Of a DNA stretch of 64,000 bases, positions 1-9,528 are shown piece by piece. How positions within the stretch are numbered: the first letter of the stretch is position 1; every line of letters begins with the position of its first letter. The notes below the pieces were generated by a model. That model saw only the letters and a program-made list of their open reading frames with translations, searched no databases and was not told the DNA's origin. The stretch is from Iodidimonas nitroreducens. GTDB lineage: Bacteria > Pseudomonadota > Alphaproteobacteria > Sphingomonadales > Rhodothalassiaceae. The position numbers were made by a program, and so were the translations under genes. The DNA is taken from NCBI RefSeq assembly GCF_008579165.1, contig NZ_BKCN01000008.1, one strand, 5' to 3'.

Positions 1-3
1 TTA

Positions 4-330
4 ATGAAAAATTTTGTGCAGCATGGCGCCACTGTGACGGTGACCGCGCCGGAGGATGTTCTGTCGGGAGATGGGGTCTTGGTGGGGAGCCTGTTCGGCG
101 TTTCCGCGAGCGACGCCACGGCGGGTGCCGAGGTTGAGGTGGTAACGCAAGGGGTTTTCGATATCACCAAATCCACCAGTGCGTTTACGCAAGGGCAGAA
201 GGTTTATTGGGCGGCGGCCAGCAAGAACGTCACTGGCACTGCTAGCGGAAATATCCTGATCGGGGTCGCGGTTGCGGCTGCGGCGAGCGGCGATGCCACA
301 GCCCGCGTGCGGCTCAACGGGTCGTTCTGA
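4..330 (+). CDS. DUF2190 capsid decoration (cement) protein
   Basis: A 108-residue protein of the DUF2190 type. These small beta-rich proteins coat phage capsids or form head fibres. The Gly/Ala/Val-rich sequence has an N-terminal NFVQHGATVTVTAP stretch, a GDGVLVGSLFGV turn and an RVRLNGSF ending, all typical of the family. It is the first complete gene in the window and stands directly before the head-tail joining gene, the usual place for the last head gene. The remaining head genes must lie to the left. Family assignment is from recognition of the sequence pattern; the exact capsid role is inferred. Confidence 0.75.
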   Translation: MKNFVQHGATVTVTAPEDVLSGDGVLVGSLFGVSASDATAGAEVEVVTQGVFDITKSTSAFTQGQKVYWAAASKNVTGTASGNILIGVAVAAAASGDATARVRLNGSF

Positions 331-333
331 ATA

Positions 334-643
334 ATGGGGTACGGGCTTGACAGGCTTCGGTCAGTGCTCTTCCGCTCGCCCAGATCGGAGCCTGTCACCC
401 ATGAGCGAGAAGGTGAAGCGATCCGAGCCTTCCGCGCCGTCCGCATTTTTCGGGATCTGCCCGATCTGGGCCATAGCGGCATTAGTCGGTCTGTTATCTT
501 CATGGTGCGGTCCGATGATCTACTTGGCCTTTGAGGGGGACATTCTAACGGATGAAGCTGGTGATGCCTGGTATGTAAAATCCGTGGACCGGCGCACCGA
601 TCTTAATGAAGTGCATCTGCTGGTGGAGGTGTCTGGTGACTGA
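334..643 (+). CDS. Phage head-tail joining protein, frameshifted
   Basis: Two reading frames together give a head-tail joining protein that would link portal or capsid to tail. The first (from ATG 334, to the stop at 532-534) ends in SRSVIFMVRSDDLLGL. The second, open to 643, continues as EGDILTDEAGDAWYVKSVDR and LNEVHLLVEVSGD. A DNA-facing beta sheet with a G-D-x-I turn followed by V-x-x-V is usual for this family. The switch occurs near 530 and requires either two missing bases or one extra. Read alone, the second frame would start at ATG 401 with an odd hydrophobic N-terminus, so I prefer the joined gene. Its end overlaps the start of the next gene. Confidence 0.55.
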
Positions 644-1079
644 ACTGGCTGTTCGTGAACGGTTGCTTGTTTCAGTAACAGACCTTCTATCGGCGCTGCC
701 TCTCGTGGCTTTAGTAGAGCGGGCAAGAGATTCCGATGTGTCGGATAGCCTGCTGCCTGCTTTGCTGATCGACGATCAGGGGCAGGCGGTGCTATCGGAA
801 ACTGCGGCGTTTGTGCGTTACCAGATGCGGATGACGGTCACCATCATCGCAAAAGCATCATCGGGCGCTGCCTTATCCAGTTTATTGAACGAGCTTTACG
901 CTCAGACACTTACCGCGATCCACAGTGATCCGGTTCTGCAGCAAATGGCGCTGATCAATGAGGGCGATCTTTCGGAACAGCGGGTCGTGCGTGATGCTTC
1001 CAGACGGATCGGAGAAATGAGCTTCGATCTTCTCATCACCTATGAGACTGCACCGGGAAACCCTCGCGTCGCTATCTGA
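636..1079 (+). CDS. Probable phage tail completion / minor tail protein
   Basis: A 147-residue protein starting at GTG 636. GGAGGT at 625-630 is well placed for this start, and the start overlaps the stop of the preceding gene. The sequence begins TELAVRERLLVSVTDLL and ends RIGEMSFDLLITYETAPGN. Mixed alpha/beta character and position, after head-tail joining and before the tail tube, match tail terminator or completion proteins. These cap the tail at the head-proximal end. No family motif is strong enough for a firm name, so the role comes from gene order. Confidence 0.5.
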   Translation: MTELAVRERLLVSVTDLLSALPLVALVERARDSDVSDSLLPALLIDDQGQAVLSETAAFVRYQMRMTVTIIAKASSGAALSSLLNELYAQTLTAIHSDPVLQQMALINEGDLSEQRVVRDASRRIGEMSFDLLITYETAPGNPRVAI

Positions 1080-1116
1080 TCACATTTCAGAACAGAATCA
1101 TTTAAGGAGAGACGCT

Positions 1117-2313
1117 ATGGGCAAGCAGGTGCGCGTGCGCAACAGGCTGTTCTTGTTCAAACATCAGTCGGTGATCGGCGTTGATGCGGCACCCGCTGCC
1201 AGCACCGATGCCATTCCCATTGAGCAGGATGGCTTTTCCAAGACATCGGGCTTTCGTGTTGAAGACGTCACCGAAGTGACCGGGTCGCTTGATGCCGGGG
1301 AACCGCTGGTGGTGGGTGAGCCCGCAACGATCAGCTTCCGCACGCGTGTGCGTGGAGCAGGGACAACTTATACGGATATGATCAAGCCTGTTCTGGGCAG
1401 GCTTTTAGAGGTTTGCGGGTGGAAGGAAAAGTTCACCGAGGCCATTGCCAATGAAGCGCTGGTTTCAGGAACGGCCATCGATGCCACTTTGGGCGCGTCT
1501 TTTTCCGCGACGGCGCAGGCGTATCGCGGCATGCCGCTGATTTTATCTGGCACGGGGGTGGCAGGTCGAACCCCGATCATTCTTGATTACAGTGACGCAA
1601 AGGTTGCAACTCTATCGGAAAGCTTTTCACCGGCCCTTGGCACGTCGAACGGATCGAGCATCCCGGCCAATTATCGCTATAGCCCTTTTACCGACGACGA
1701 TGCTGACCCTATGAAGATTGGGACGGCTTATGTATACGAGGATGGGCATCTATACAAATATCTGGATTGTCGCGGAGATTTCACGCTTGAAGTGACCAGC
1801 GGCGGTGTTGGCTTTTTCACCTTCACTTTGACTGGTGTTTTTGCAGGACGGTCAGAACCGGGTATGCCCAGTGATGCAGTGTTTGGCGGGGCACCTACGC
1901 CGTTTTTCCGTCAAGGCATCAACCCCAGCCCGGCGTTCCTGATCGATCGCGGACTTGCCGCTGTCAGTCGTGTCACGCTCACCGGCGGCAATACGGTGGC
2001 CAGCCCACCCGATCCAAACAGCCTTCAGGGTTTTGGCGCGGCCATCGTAAATGGCCGTGATGTGCGTCTGACCATCGATCCTCAGACCACCGATCTTGCG
2101 ACCCGCGACACTCTGGCTGATCTGGAGTCCCAGCGTAAACAGCCGGTAGCGATCCAATGGGGTCTGATGGCGGGCAGTCGGATTTATCTGTCTATCCCTC
2201 AAGGGAAAATTGTCGGACGTGATGAATCTGAAAGCGATGGACTTCAGGCTGAACAACTGACCGTGGATGCCACGGGGACAGCCGGAGCAGCTGTCAATTT
2301 GACATTCGCCTGA
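1117..2313 (+). CDS. Phage major tail tube protein
   Basis: A 398-residue protein, likely the subunit of the tail tube. ATG 1117 is preceded by AAGGAGA at 1104-1110, which decides the start over longer readings of the same frame. The N-terminus MGKQVRVRNRLFLFK and the segment GEPATISFRTRVRGAG are followed by an Ig-like half ending in a typical RLTIDPQTTDLATRDTLADL stretch and GRDESESDGLQAEQLTVDAT. Large two-domain tube proteins of this kind occur in alphaproteobacterial siphoviruses. The position, directly before the tail assembly chaperone and tape measure, supports the call. Confidence 0.65.
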   Translation: MGKQVRVRNRLFLFKHQSVIGVDAAPAASTDAIPIEQDGFSKTSGFRVEDVTEVTGSLDAGEPLVVGEPATISFRTRVRGAGTTYTDMIKPVLGRLLEVCGWKEKFTEAIANEALVSGTAIDATLGASFSATAQAYRGMPLILSGTGVAGRTPIILDYSDAKVATLSESFSPALGTSNGSSIPANYRYSPFTDDDADPMKIGTAYVYEDGHLYKYLDCRGDFTLEVTSGGVGFFTFTLTGVFAGRSEPGMPSDAVFGGAPTPFFRQGINPSPAFLIDRGLAAVSRVTLTGGNTVASPPDPNSLQGFGAAIVNGRDVRLTIDPQTTDLATRDTLADLESQRKQPVAIQWGLMAGSRIYLSIPQGKIVGRDESESDGLQAEQLTVDATGTAGAAVNLTFA

Positions 2314-2362
2314 AACTCTTACGGTTTTGATCCGGCTTTGATCGTTTTTAATTGAAGGAGCT

Positions 2363-3055
2363 ATGATGATCCCCTCTCTATCAACCCATCTGGTGCGCTA
2401 CACGCCGCCGCACCGGCAAGGCGGTGGTGGCGAAAAGCCTGCGACCGTGTATCTTTTGAAGCCCGCCGATGTGTTCGAGCGAGCGTTATATGAAAGTGAT
2501 ATGGATCGATTCGGGTGCCGGTTCCACTCTGATACGGAGCTGTTCGATGAGGCCCGTGCGGCTTTGAAGGCATCGGGCGGTGATGTGGCGCTATTGTTTG
2601 ATCTTGTCGATCAAGTACAGATGGTCCCAGACTCGCTTGACGATAACCAGCGCCAGCGTTGGGATCGCCTTGAGCGGTCGTTGGTAGAGGACTGGCCAGC
2701 TTACCGTGAAATGGTGGCGATGCGCTCTCGCTATGTGCGATTGATGCCTTTATGCGCTGCGCGACGTTTTTTGAAGGGGTGGGAGAACGGCCCTTGTGAA
2801 TTCCGCATGGGCGCGGATGGTATGGTGCCCAATGAAATGCTTAATCTGATCCCGCCAGCCGACCTTTTGGCTATCGGGACAGAACTGCGGCGCATGATGT
2901 ATCTGAGGCCGGAAGAGGAAAAAAACTCATCCGCGCCGTCTTCGTCCGAACCCGACCGGCGCATTTTGTCGGAGGACGGAAAAGCGCAGGCGGCAAAGGC
3001 TGGGTCCTCGACACAGGGGCAGGTCAGGAAATCTTCGAAGAAAACCCGCGATTGA
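2363..3055 (+). CDS. Phage tail assembly chaperone, short (zero-frame) form
   Basis: A 230-residue acidic protein with AAGGAG at 2355-2360 (ATG 2363 or 2366). It lies between tail tube and tape measure, the invariant position of the lambda G/GT-type tail assembly chaperone. The chaperone binds tape measure protein and recruits tube subunits. Residues 1-180 are folded-looking and helix-rich. The tail after residue 185 is low-complexity (Ser, Glu, Lys). The codons GAA AAA AAC at residues 186-188 contain a perfect slippery heptamer, giving access to the -1 frame (separate entry). The sequence itself is not recognisably similar to lambda G; the call rests on position plus the frameshift signal. 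Confidence 0.65.
   Translation: MMIPSLSTHLVRYTPPHRQGGGGEKPATVYLLKPADVFERALYESDMDRFGCRFHSDTELFDEARAALKASGGDVALLFDLVDQVQMVPDSLDDNQRQRWDRLERSLVEDWPAYREMVAMRSRYVRLMPLCAARRFLKGWENGPCEFRMGADGMVPNEMLNLIPPADLLAIGTELRRMMYLRPEEEKNSSAPSSSEPDRRILSEDGKAQAAKAGSSTQGQVRKSSKKTRD
2920..2979 (+). promoter_or_regulatory. Programmed -1 ribosomal frameshift site with downstream hairpin
   Basis: A AAA AAC occupies 2920-2926 in the correct phase (X XXY YYZ) relative to the chaperone frame. Nine bases downstream, CCGTC at 2936-2940 pairs with GACGG at 2975-2979, and TCCGA at 2945-2949 pairs with TCGGA at 2969-2973, giving an interrupted ten-pair stem. Spacing and heptamer match known simultaneous-slippage sites. The hairpin is a paper prediction. 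Confidence 0.7.
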
Positions 3056-3234
3056 CATTGCCTTTATGGACATGGCGGGTGATCGACTTGTGGTCGATGT
3101 GCCAATGTCATCAAATGTCTGCGCGCCTGCCCGCAGCCGGGGGGGTGGGCGATCAACCCGCCTGGTTGATGGATGCCTTTGTTTCTATCGGGCGCGCTTT
3201 CAAGGCTTTGTCATCAGCCAATGGCCGTCCATAA
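2926..3234 (+). CDS. Frameshift extension of tail assembly chaperone (GT-like part)
   Basis: After slippage at A-AAA-AAC the ribosome would continue in the -1 frame, which is open from 2836 to the stop at 3232-3234. This adds 102 residues and yields a fusion of about 290 residues. The extension begins LIRAVFVRTRPAHFVGG and includes WTWRVIDLW and AWLMDAFVSIGRAFKAL near the end. In lambda the T part binds tail tube subunits while G binds the tape measure. An independent start (TTG 3052 overlapping the short-form stop) is possible but has no convincing ribosome binding site. Confidence 0.6.
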   Translation, partial: LIRAVFVRTRPAHFVGGRKSAGGKGWVLDTGAGQEIFEENPRLTLPLWTWRVIDLWSMCQCHQMSARLPAAGGVGDQPAWLMDAFVSIGRAFKALSSANGRP

Positions 3235-3294
3235 AATCTTGACGGGCGGCGGCGGCGTTTCTATCTATGGGAAGCAGACTGAAAGGATTTTTCG

Positions 3295-3405
3295 ATGCTT
3301 CATCGTCGTCGTCGGCGCAGGCGGACTTTTCTGGAATCCTTGCTTCTTATTGCTACAGGGGCTGGTGCTGGGTCTTTTGCGGCCTATCTTCTGCTCATTT
3401 CCTGA
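3295..3405 (+). CDS. Possible tiny Arg-rich membrane protein
   Basis: A 36-codon frame starting at ATG 3295, with AAAGGA at 3282-3287 seven bases upstream. It encodes MLHRRRRRRRTFLES followed by a single hydrophobic helix to LLLIS. A positive N-terminus plus one membrane span is a plausible small phage membrane protein. However, it sits in the roughly 250-base gap between the chaperone extension and the next tail gene, and other short frames cross the same gap. I do not recognise it; it may be chance. Confidence 0.3.
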   Translation: MLHRRRRRRRTFLESLLLIATGAGAGSFAAYLLLIS

Positions 3406-3491
3406 TCCGGTTGCGGGCCGGTCTGCCTGCTAAATCACATATTTGATTATCATCGGGACCAGCGGTGGGGAAACCCTCCGGGGATTTGCCT

Positions 3492-4136
3492 ATGCGTGCA
3501 GCCCTGACAGTGCGCGCCGATCAAGCGCGCATTGATAGCCGATTGCGCCAAGAGCGTAGGCGTGTGCTTCGGTCCGTGCGCTTTGGACTCGATAGCGCCA
3601 GTCGGCGGTTGGAACAGGATCTGGAGCAGGCGACCAAGCGAGCCGTGCGGGGTAAATTGTGGCGGGCGTGGAGCCGTAAGCTGTTCCCCGAGCGCGGGCT
3701 TTCAAGCAATCCGGCAGCGCTGGTTTTTCCAAGGGGCGGTGAGCGTACACGATCCGCCATGCGCGCTTTTGCATTTGGAGCCACCATCCGATCTGCACGC
3801 GGTGGCTGGTTGGCTATTCCACTGCCCGCTGCGGGCCGATCCGGGCGAAAGCGTCCGACACCGGAAGAGTTTGAAAAGCGTATCGGTGCGCGGTTGGTTT
3901 TCGTGCCGTTAAAGAGTGGTTTGGCTTTGCTTGTGCGGCCAACCCTTCCCGGCCTGCGGCGCACGATCAACGGTCGCCCCGTGGCGTCGGATCCAGTTTT
4001 CGTTTTGGTTAGAAAAACAAGAATTCGGGCCGGATTTTCGATACCGGCGGCACTGTCGAAGGTGAACCGCCGTTTCTTACAGGCCTATAGCGACAGATAC
4101 AGGACGTTGAAGGGAGGCGATGATGCAGCGCAATGA
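3492..4136 (+). CDS. DUF6441-type phage minor tail protein
   Basis: A basic, Arg-rich protein of about 214 residues. Helical residues 1-65 (RQERRRVLRSVRFGLDSAS, LEQDLEQATKRAV) lead to GKLWRAWSRKLFP, AALVFPRGGERTRSAMRAFAFG and ATIRSARGGWLAIPLP. The last block, an exposed hairpin with a W-L-A-I-P motif, is what I associate with DUF6441 proteins of alphaproteobacterial phages. The gene lies directly before the tape measure and its end overlaps that gene's start. ATG 3492 is preferred; GTG 3465 would add nine residues. The function in tail assembly is inferred from place. Confidence 0.55.
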   Translation: MRAALTVRADQARIDSRLRQERRRVLRSVRFGLDSASRRLEQDLEQATKRAVRGKLWRAWSRKLFPERGLSSNPAALVFPRGGERTRSAMRAFAFGATIRSARGGWLAIPLPAAGRSGRKRPTPEEFEKRIGARLVFVPLKSGLALLVRPTLPGLRRTINGRPVASDPVFVLVRKTRIRAGFSIPAALSKVNRRFLQAYSDRYRTLKGGDDAAQ

Positions 4137-7100
4137 TGTTGATATCCGTATCGCTGCCAGCGCTGATCTGAAAGCGTTTGATGATGCGATCGGGCAGATG
4201 AGGGGGGGGCTGCAAAGTCTCTCAAACCAAATTCCAGTGGTCGGCGGACTGCTGGGGGGTTTTTCCAGCACAGCTTTGGTGTCTGGAGCGGCCTTAGGGG
4301 GGCTGGCCCTATCCCTGCGCGGTGCCAGCCGCGCCGCGGAAGATGAGGCCGTCGCTTTCCGAGCGTTGGATGCGACATTGCGATCAACGGGAAATACCAC
4401 GGGCCTGACACGAAAAGAGATGGATGGGCTGGCCACCAGCATCGAGCAAAATTCCCTGCAGACCCGCGAGCAGGCTTTGGGCGCCATATCGGTTCTATCC
4501 AGTTTCCGAGGTGTCGCGAGCGATACGTTTCGAGAGGTCATTACATTATCGGCAGATTTGAGCGCCTCATTTGGAGGCGATCTTCAAACCAATGCCAGGC
4601 GCGTTGGGCGGGCGCTTCAGGATATTGCGTCCGGTACCGTGACCGATCTACGTGACGGCATGGAATTTCTGGGCACAGCCACCATTCGCACGGTGACTGA
4701 ACTGGCAAATGCAGGGGAAACGGCTGAAGCCACCCGCGTTTTGATGGATGATCTCAGGCGCGCGGTGGGGGGATCTGCAGGCGCTCAACAGCAGGGGCTG
4801 ACCGGCGCTGTCAATGCGCTTGCAGATGAATGGGATCGGCTTTTAACGATCTTGGGGAATAAAATTCCGCAAGAAGCCGTGGCTGATCTTTCCTTGCTGG
4901 AACAAGCAGTATTGGTGTTTTCAGGCGGGGGCCTTCAGCGTGCGGCTGGCCTGTTTTTGGGCCGACTCAACGACGAAGCGGAACGTTCGGCCAGCCTTTT
5001 GGGGCAGGCGCAGGATGCTGCCAAAAAGATTTTTGAGCTTGAGCGGGAGAATGCCTCTCTTCGTGGGCCGGTTGGTGACGATGGTAATGCGAGAGTGCCG
5101 GATTTTAATCAGCGGATTATCTTGAGGAACAATCGAGAAATCGAGCTCGAAAAGCAGAAGATTCAAAGAATCCAGCAATTGCGGGGCGAGCAACTTCAAT
5201 TTGATGAGGCTGATCGTTTTGAAGCTGAAAAAGCGGCGGCGTTGGATGCGCGCAAACTGGAGGTGGAGCGGACGTCGGCGGATGTGCGGTCAGCCATCGC
5301 CCAAGCCCGTAAAGAGGAAGCCGATGCAGCCTTGAAATCGGCTCAGCTGGAGCGGCGCATTAGCATGATCTTGAATCTCAACTCACTATTATCAAGCTCA
5401 AACTCGCGGGTCGGGATGATGAAGCCGAGGTTATTAAGGCGCTGAACGATCTACGCGCGCGCGGTAAGGATATTGATGGCGAAGCGCTGTTTTTTCTGGA
5501 GGCGCAAACCCGTGAGGTGGTTCGCCAGCAGCAGCTTTTGACTGCTCGAAATAAAGAACAGGTCGCCGCACAACGCGCCCAGGAACAAGCCGCGCGGGCG
5601 GCTCAGACAGCCTCTAAGGAATTGGCGCGGCAACGCGAACAGGATTTTCGCGACCTGTCGCGCAATTTCTTCAATCTGTTTTCGGATCAGGGCACAAGCT
5701 TTTGGCAGGCATTCAAAGCGGCAGGATTGTCGGCTTTATCTGATCTGGCGGCCGCCGCCGTTCTTGGGGATGCGGTTGCAGGGCAGTCCGCTGCGCGGAG
5801 AAGCGGTCCGCTGGGCGGCGTGCTATCAGGTTTGCTGGGTGGGCGAGCACCAGCGGGTGCGCAGGCTTCAGCATCGCCTGTGCCTGCGGGCGTTTTTGCG
5901 CGGGGGGTACCAAATCTTCTGGCCGGGACGGTTCCCGGTGCTCTTCCAAATGTGTTCGATCCGGATGGAGCTGCAAAGGGGGTGTCGAAGGCCCTGACCG
6001 ATGACGATTTTCTCGGCACGTTGGGCCGGTCTTTCAGCGATACCTTTAAAGGATCGTTTAAGGAATTTGGAACCCTTGCCACTGATGTCTTCGGAAGCCT
6101 GGGCCTTGATTTTGGCGATGCCACCAAGGGTATTTCGGAAACATTGGGGCAGGTTGGTGGTGGTGCGGCCACGGGTTTTGCGGCGGCGTCCGTTTTAAAG
6201 GGGCTTGGCATTGAAGGTAGCCAGACCGGTGGGGCCATTGGGGGGGGCATTGGCTCTTTCGTGCCGATCCCGGGTGCAGAGATTTTTGGTGGGCTGCTGG
6301 GCAGTGTGCTTGGCGGCTTGCTGAAATCAACACCGTTTGGCGTGGCGACAGTCAACTCTGAACAATTTGGGCGCTTTGGGATTGATAGTTTCGGGCGCGG
6401 CAGTGGGCGCGAGAATCAGGCCATCACCTTTGCCAATCAGACAATATCCACCATTGAGCAAATTGTTTCCGGGATTGGCGGCCAGATTGCATCCGGGATT
6501 AATCTTGGAACGATTGGCACGCGGGGCAAGAAATTCACGTTCGATCCGGCAGGGCAGGGGCGAACCAAGGGGGATGGTGTTTTCCAATTTGGCACGCAGG
6601 AAGAGGCTTTGGCCGCACAGCTGTCCACAGCACTCAGCCGCGGCATTGTTGATGGCGTGGGCGCGACAGCAGGCCGGATTTTGCGCTCGGCCACAGCGAC
6701 GACGATTGAGCAAGTGATTGAGGATGCGGCAAAGCTGGAAAGTGTGCCGCGCCGTCTGAAGGCGCTGACCGATCCTTTGGGAGCGGCGCTGGATGATCTG
6801 AACCGAGAATTTACGGATCTGCAAAACACGTTTCTGGCGGTGGGTGCAAGCACGTCGGAATTGGCGGCGCTTGAAGAGTTGTTTGTTTTGGAACGTGAGC
6901 GAATCTTGAAAGATCAGGCCGACGCTCAAAGCCGGGTTCTACGGGATTTTCTCGAAACACTTCAAATCGGTGAAAGTTCACCGCTTTCCTTGCGGGATCA
7001 GCGGGCCTTGATTGCCCCGCAATTCGAGGCGTTTGAAGCCCAGATTGCCTCAGGCCAACAAGTTGATCAGGCTGAATTTACCCGCGTGGCCTCGCAGCTT

Positions 7101-7415
7101 CTTGATATCGAGCGGCAATTGTCAGGCTCAACGGCGGGGTTTTTCGCCCTCTTTGATGACGTGCGGGAATTGACGGAGATGGCCATTCAAAACAGCGAGC
7201 GGGGAGGGTCCGGGGTCGAGGATGTCGCTAATCCGTTCCCAGATATGGGGTTGGTTGAAGACGCTACCAGTGCCACGGCACGCGAAACTTCGGCTATGCG
7301 GGATTTGCTTGAGCGGGCCAATGATACTTTAGCCTCCATTAATCGGACGCTTGGCGGCGGTGCTTTGGCAAACACCATCGGTGTCGCCTTTCCGGACCGG
7401 GCGTTTGCACGATGA
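4123..7415 (+). CDS. Tail length tape measure protein, frameshifted
   Basis: Two frames together give about 1,100 residues. AGGGAGG at 4111-4117 favours ATG 4123. The first part (to a stop at 5443-5445) starts QRNDVDIRIAASADLKAFDDAI, carries hydrophobic Gly/Ala segments near residues 40-65, then a long coiled coil rich in Glu, Arg and Gln. The second, open from 5364, continues the coiled coil (LESQLTIIKLKLAGRDDEAE, then an AQEQAARAAQTASKEL stretch). It then enters long Gly/Ala hydrophobic segments and a helical C-terminus. The length implies a flexible siphovirus tail. The frame switch of -1 between 5364 and 5443 has no slippery sequence and looks like a lost base, not programmed. The end overlaps the next gene by four bases. 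Confidence 0.75.
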
Positions 7416-9131
7416 CGGTGATCTGGGCTGAAGTTTTACCTATCGACCGGCTGACCGGCCTTGCGCGGACATTGCGGATCACCAGCCATAATGATCGCAG
7501 GATAACCAGCGCCGGGGGGGTGGTCTGGCGGCCTGCAGTGACCAGGCGCCCCGGTCTGACGCTGGATCTATTTGATGGCGCTTTTTCGGGCCAGATCAGC
7601 TCAGGCGCGGGGGAGATGGAACTATCACTTTCGGCCTTGGGGGATCTGCCGCCGTTGGCATGGGGTCGGCGGGCTTGCCGCATTTGGGCGGGCGAACCCG
7701 GCGATGACCCGACAGGACTGGATCCATGGTTTGTGGGGCTTGTCGATAGCGCGACCTTACGCGATGGCCGCCTGATTTTACGGTTGACGGTGGATGATGC
7801 TTGGATGGACAGACCGATCCTGCCTGATGATTATGCGGGCACTGGCGGTGCGGAGGGGGGCGCAGATCTGAGGGGAATAGCAAAGCCCTTGTCCATTGGC
7901 GCACCGCGCGGCGTGGAGCCGGTGGCTGTAGATATTGCCCGGTCTATTTTTCAGTATGATGCGTATGGCATGACCGGTGGCGTGGCGGCGGCATTCGAGC
8001 GGGCGGTAGCCTTTCCTGCGCCGGCGGCGACGTTTGGCAGTTACGACAGTTTGGCTCAGGCACTGGATAGCGGTGATATTCCTCCGGGATTCTACGCCGT
8101 GGTCCCTGCACAGGGCTTCATCGGCTTCGGCGCGCCGCCCTCTGGTGTTTTGACTTTGGACGTGGTGCCGCGTGTTGATCTGCGGACACCAGGCGAGGTT
8201 ATGGCCGCGCTGGCCGGGCTTGCCGGTGCGTCAGACCGCGTTGATCTACCCTCCCTTGCGGCGCTGGATGCAGGCTTGGCGGCGCTCGATCCGCAGGCAT
8301 CAATTGCTGTGTCGCTTTATCAACGTGACAAAATCCCGGCACGACAGCTTTTGCAGGAGATTGCTCAGAGCTGCAATGCCGCTGCGGGCGTGGATTGGCG
8401 CGGGAAGTTTATCGCTCCGCGCATTATTGGAGATTTATCACCCGACCTGATTTTACGGTCGGACGGTCGTGCCCGTCCTGCGGTTTTGGACATTGAAGAG
8501 CTGGATGTGGGTCCGCCTTTTTGGCGGCTGCAGATGGGGGCCGAGCGAAACTGGCGCGTTCATAGCTTTGATGAGGTGGCCTTTGCCACGCCGCTTGTTG
8601 ATCGCGGCGATTTCAACATGGGTGAGACTTACCGTGAAGGCAATATCATCCGCGCTGGCGATGGTGCCCGTTATCTGTATATCAGTCCCACGCCGACGGC
8701 GGGAAACGCCCCGCCCGATGTCGCTTTCTGGGCAGTGTTTGAAGCTGCACCTGCATCCACAGGTACCATCGGGGCACCGCCCGGCACGCCCGTTGGCTCG
8801 ACCCCTGCCGAAGATGTGGAGGCGCAGGCATCCACCGCCTTTATTAGCCTGGCCATTGATAATCCTGATTTTCGGCTGGGCCAGCGGGGGTGGGATGGGG
8901 CGACAGTCACCACAGGGGATGTTGCAAACAGCTTATCGGCGGCGGCGCATATCACCATCACCGATCCGGGGGAAACGCATAATAGCCGCATCAGCCCGTG
9001 CAGCCGGGCAATCGGACCATTTTGGAGTGCTGGGCAAATAAAACCAATCTTCTAGCGGCACCGCCCGGATCGGCATCCGCTATCGCGATGCTTTGGGCCA
9101 AATCATCGATACCATCACACAAGAGGTTTGA
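7412..9131 (+). CDS. Phage tail hub/tip protein, twice frameshifted at the C-terminus
   Basis: A protein of about 570 residues directly after the tape measure, where distal tail and hub proteins sit. The N-terminal part (MTVIWAEVLPIDRL, AGGVVWRPAVTRRPGLTLDL, SGQISSGAGEMELSL) looks like a baseplate hub beta domain. Read straight, the frame stops at 9055. However, 8998-9040 in a second frame (QPGNRTILECWANKTN) and 9048-9131 in a third (SSSGTARIGIRYRDALGQII) continue sensibly. Two missing bases, near 8990 and near 9040, would restore one protein ending at 9131, three bases before the next ATG. Exact role unknown. Confidence 0.55.
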
Positions 9132-9133
9132 TC

Positions 9134-9517
9134 ATGTCTTTTCTGCACCCCGATATCCGGGATAACGGCCTTGCCAGCGTTGCTGGCTTGACGGGACTAG
9201 AACTGCACATCTTAGAGATCGCGCCAGCGGATCGAGATGAGACGATTGCAGGAAGCCTCGGAGAAAAAATCGGCCCGTCAGTGAGCGCCCCTGCAGATGG
9301 AACAGACGAAACTTCGAACGAGGATCGTTTGATCACCATCGGTCCCATCATGGATGGAGCCGTGACAGCAGATGGGACCGCTGCATTCTGGGCGCTGATT
9401 GATGATACAAAGCTGGTGGCATCAAATGCCCTATCGGCAGCACAGACCGTGACTGCGGGCAATGTATGGACATTATCAGCCTTGACCATTGAGGCCTTGC
9501 CGTCCGTTAGCGCGTAA
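9134..9517 (+). CDS. Small phage tail-associated protein
   Basis: A 127-residue acidic protein from ATG 9134, with AGAGG at 9122-9126. It begins MSFLHPDIRDNGLASVAGL and contains LTGLELHILEIAPADRDE, LITIGPIMDGAVTADGTA and FWALIDDTKLVASNALSAA. The last part resembles a small beta sandwich, as in fibre-associated or decoration proteins. It sits between the hub-like gene and the large glycine-rich protein, and its stop is eleven bases from the next start, so the three are surely co-expressed. I do not recognise a named family. Confidence 0.5.
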   Translation: MSFLHPDIRDNGLASVAGLTGLELHILEIAPADRDETIAGSLGEKIGPSVSAPADGTDETSNEDRLITIGPIMDGAVTADGTAAFWALIDDTKLVASNALSAAQTVTAGNVWTLSALTIEALPSVSA

Positions 9518-9528
9518 AGGGATTTAAC

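Noticed and set aside
401..643. Separate small membrane protein starting at ATG 401
   Set aside because: Its hydrophobic first half is an out-of-frame reading of the head-tail joining gene; only the second half is convincing and it continues that gene.
5364..5443. Programmed frameshift in the tape measure gene
   Set aside because: No slippery heptamer in the overlap, and tape measure genes are not known to need one; fits the general base-loss pattern.
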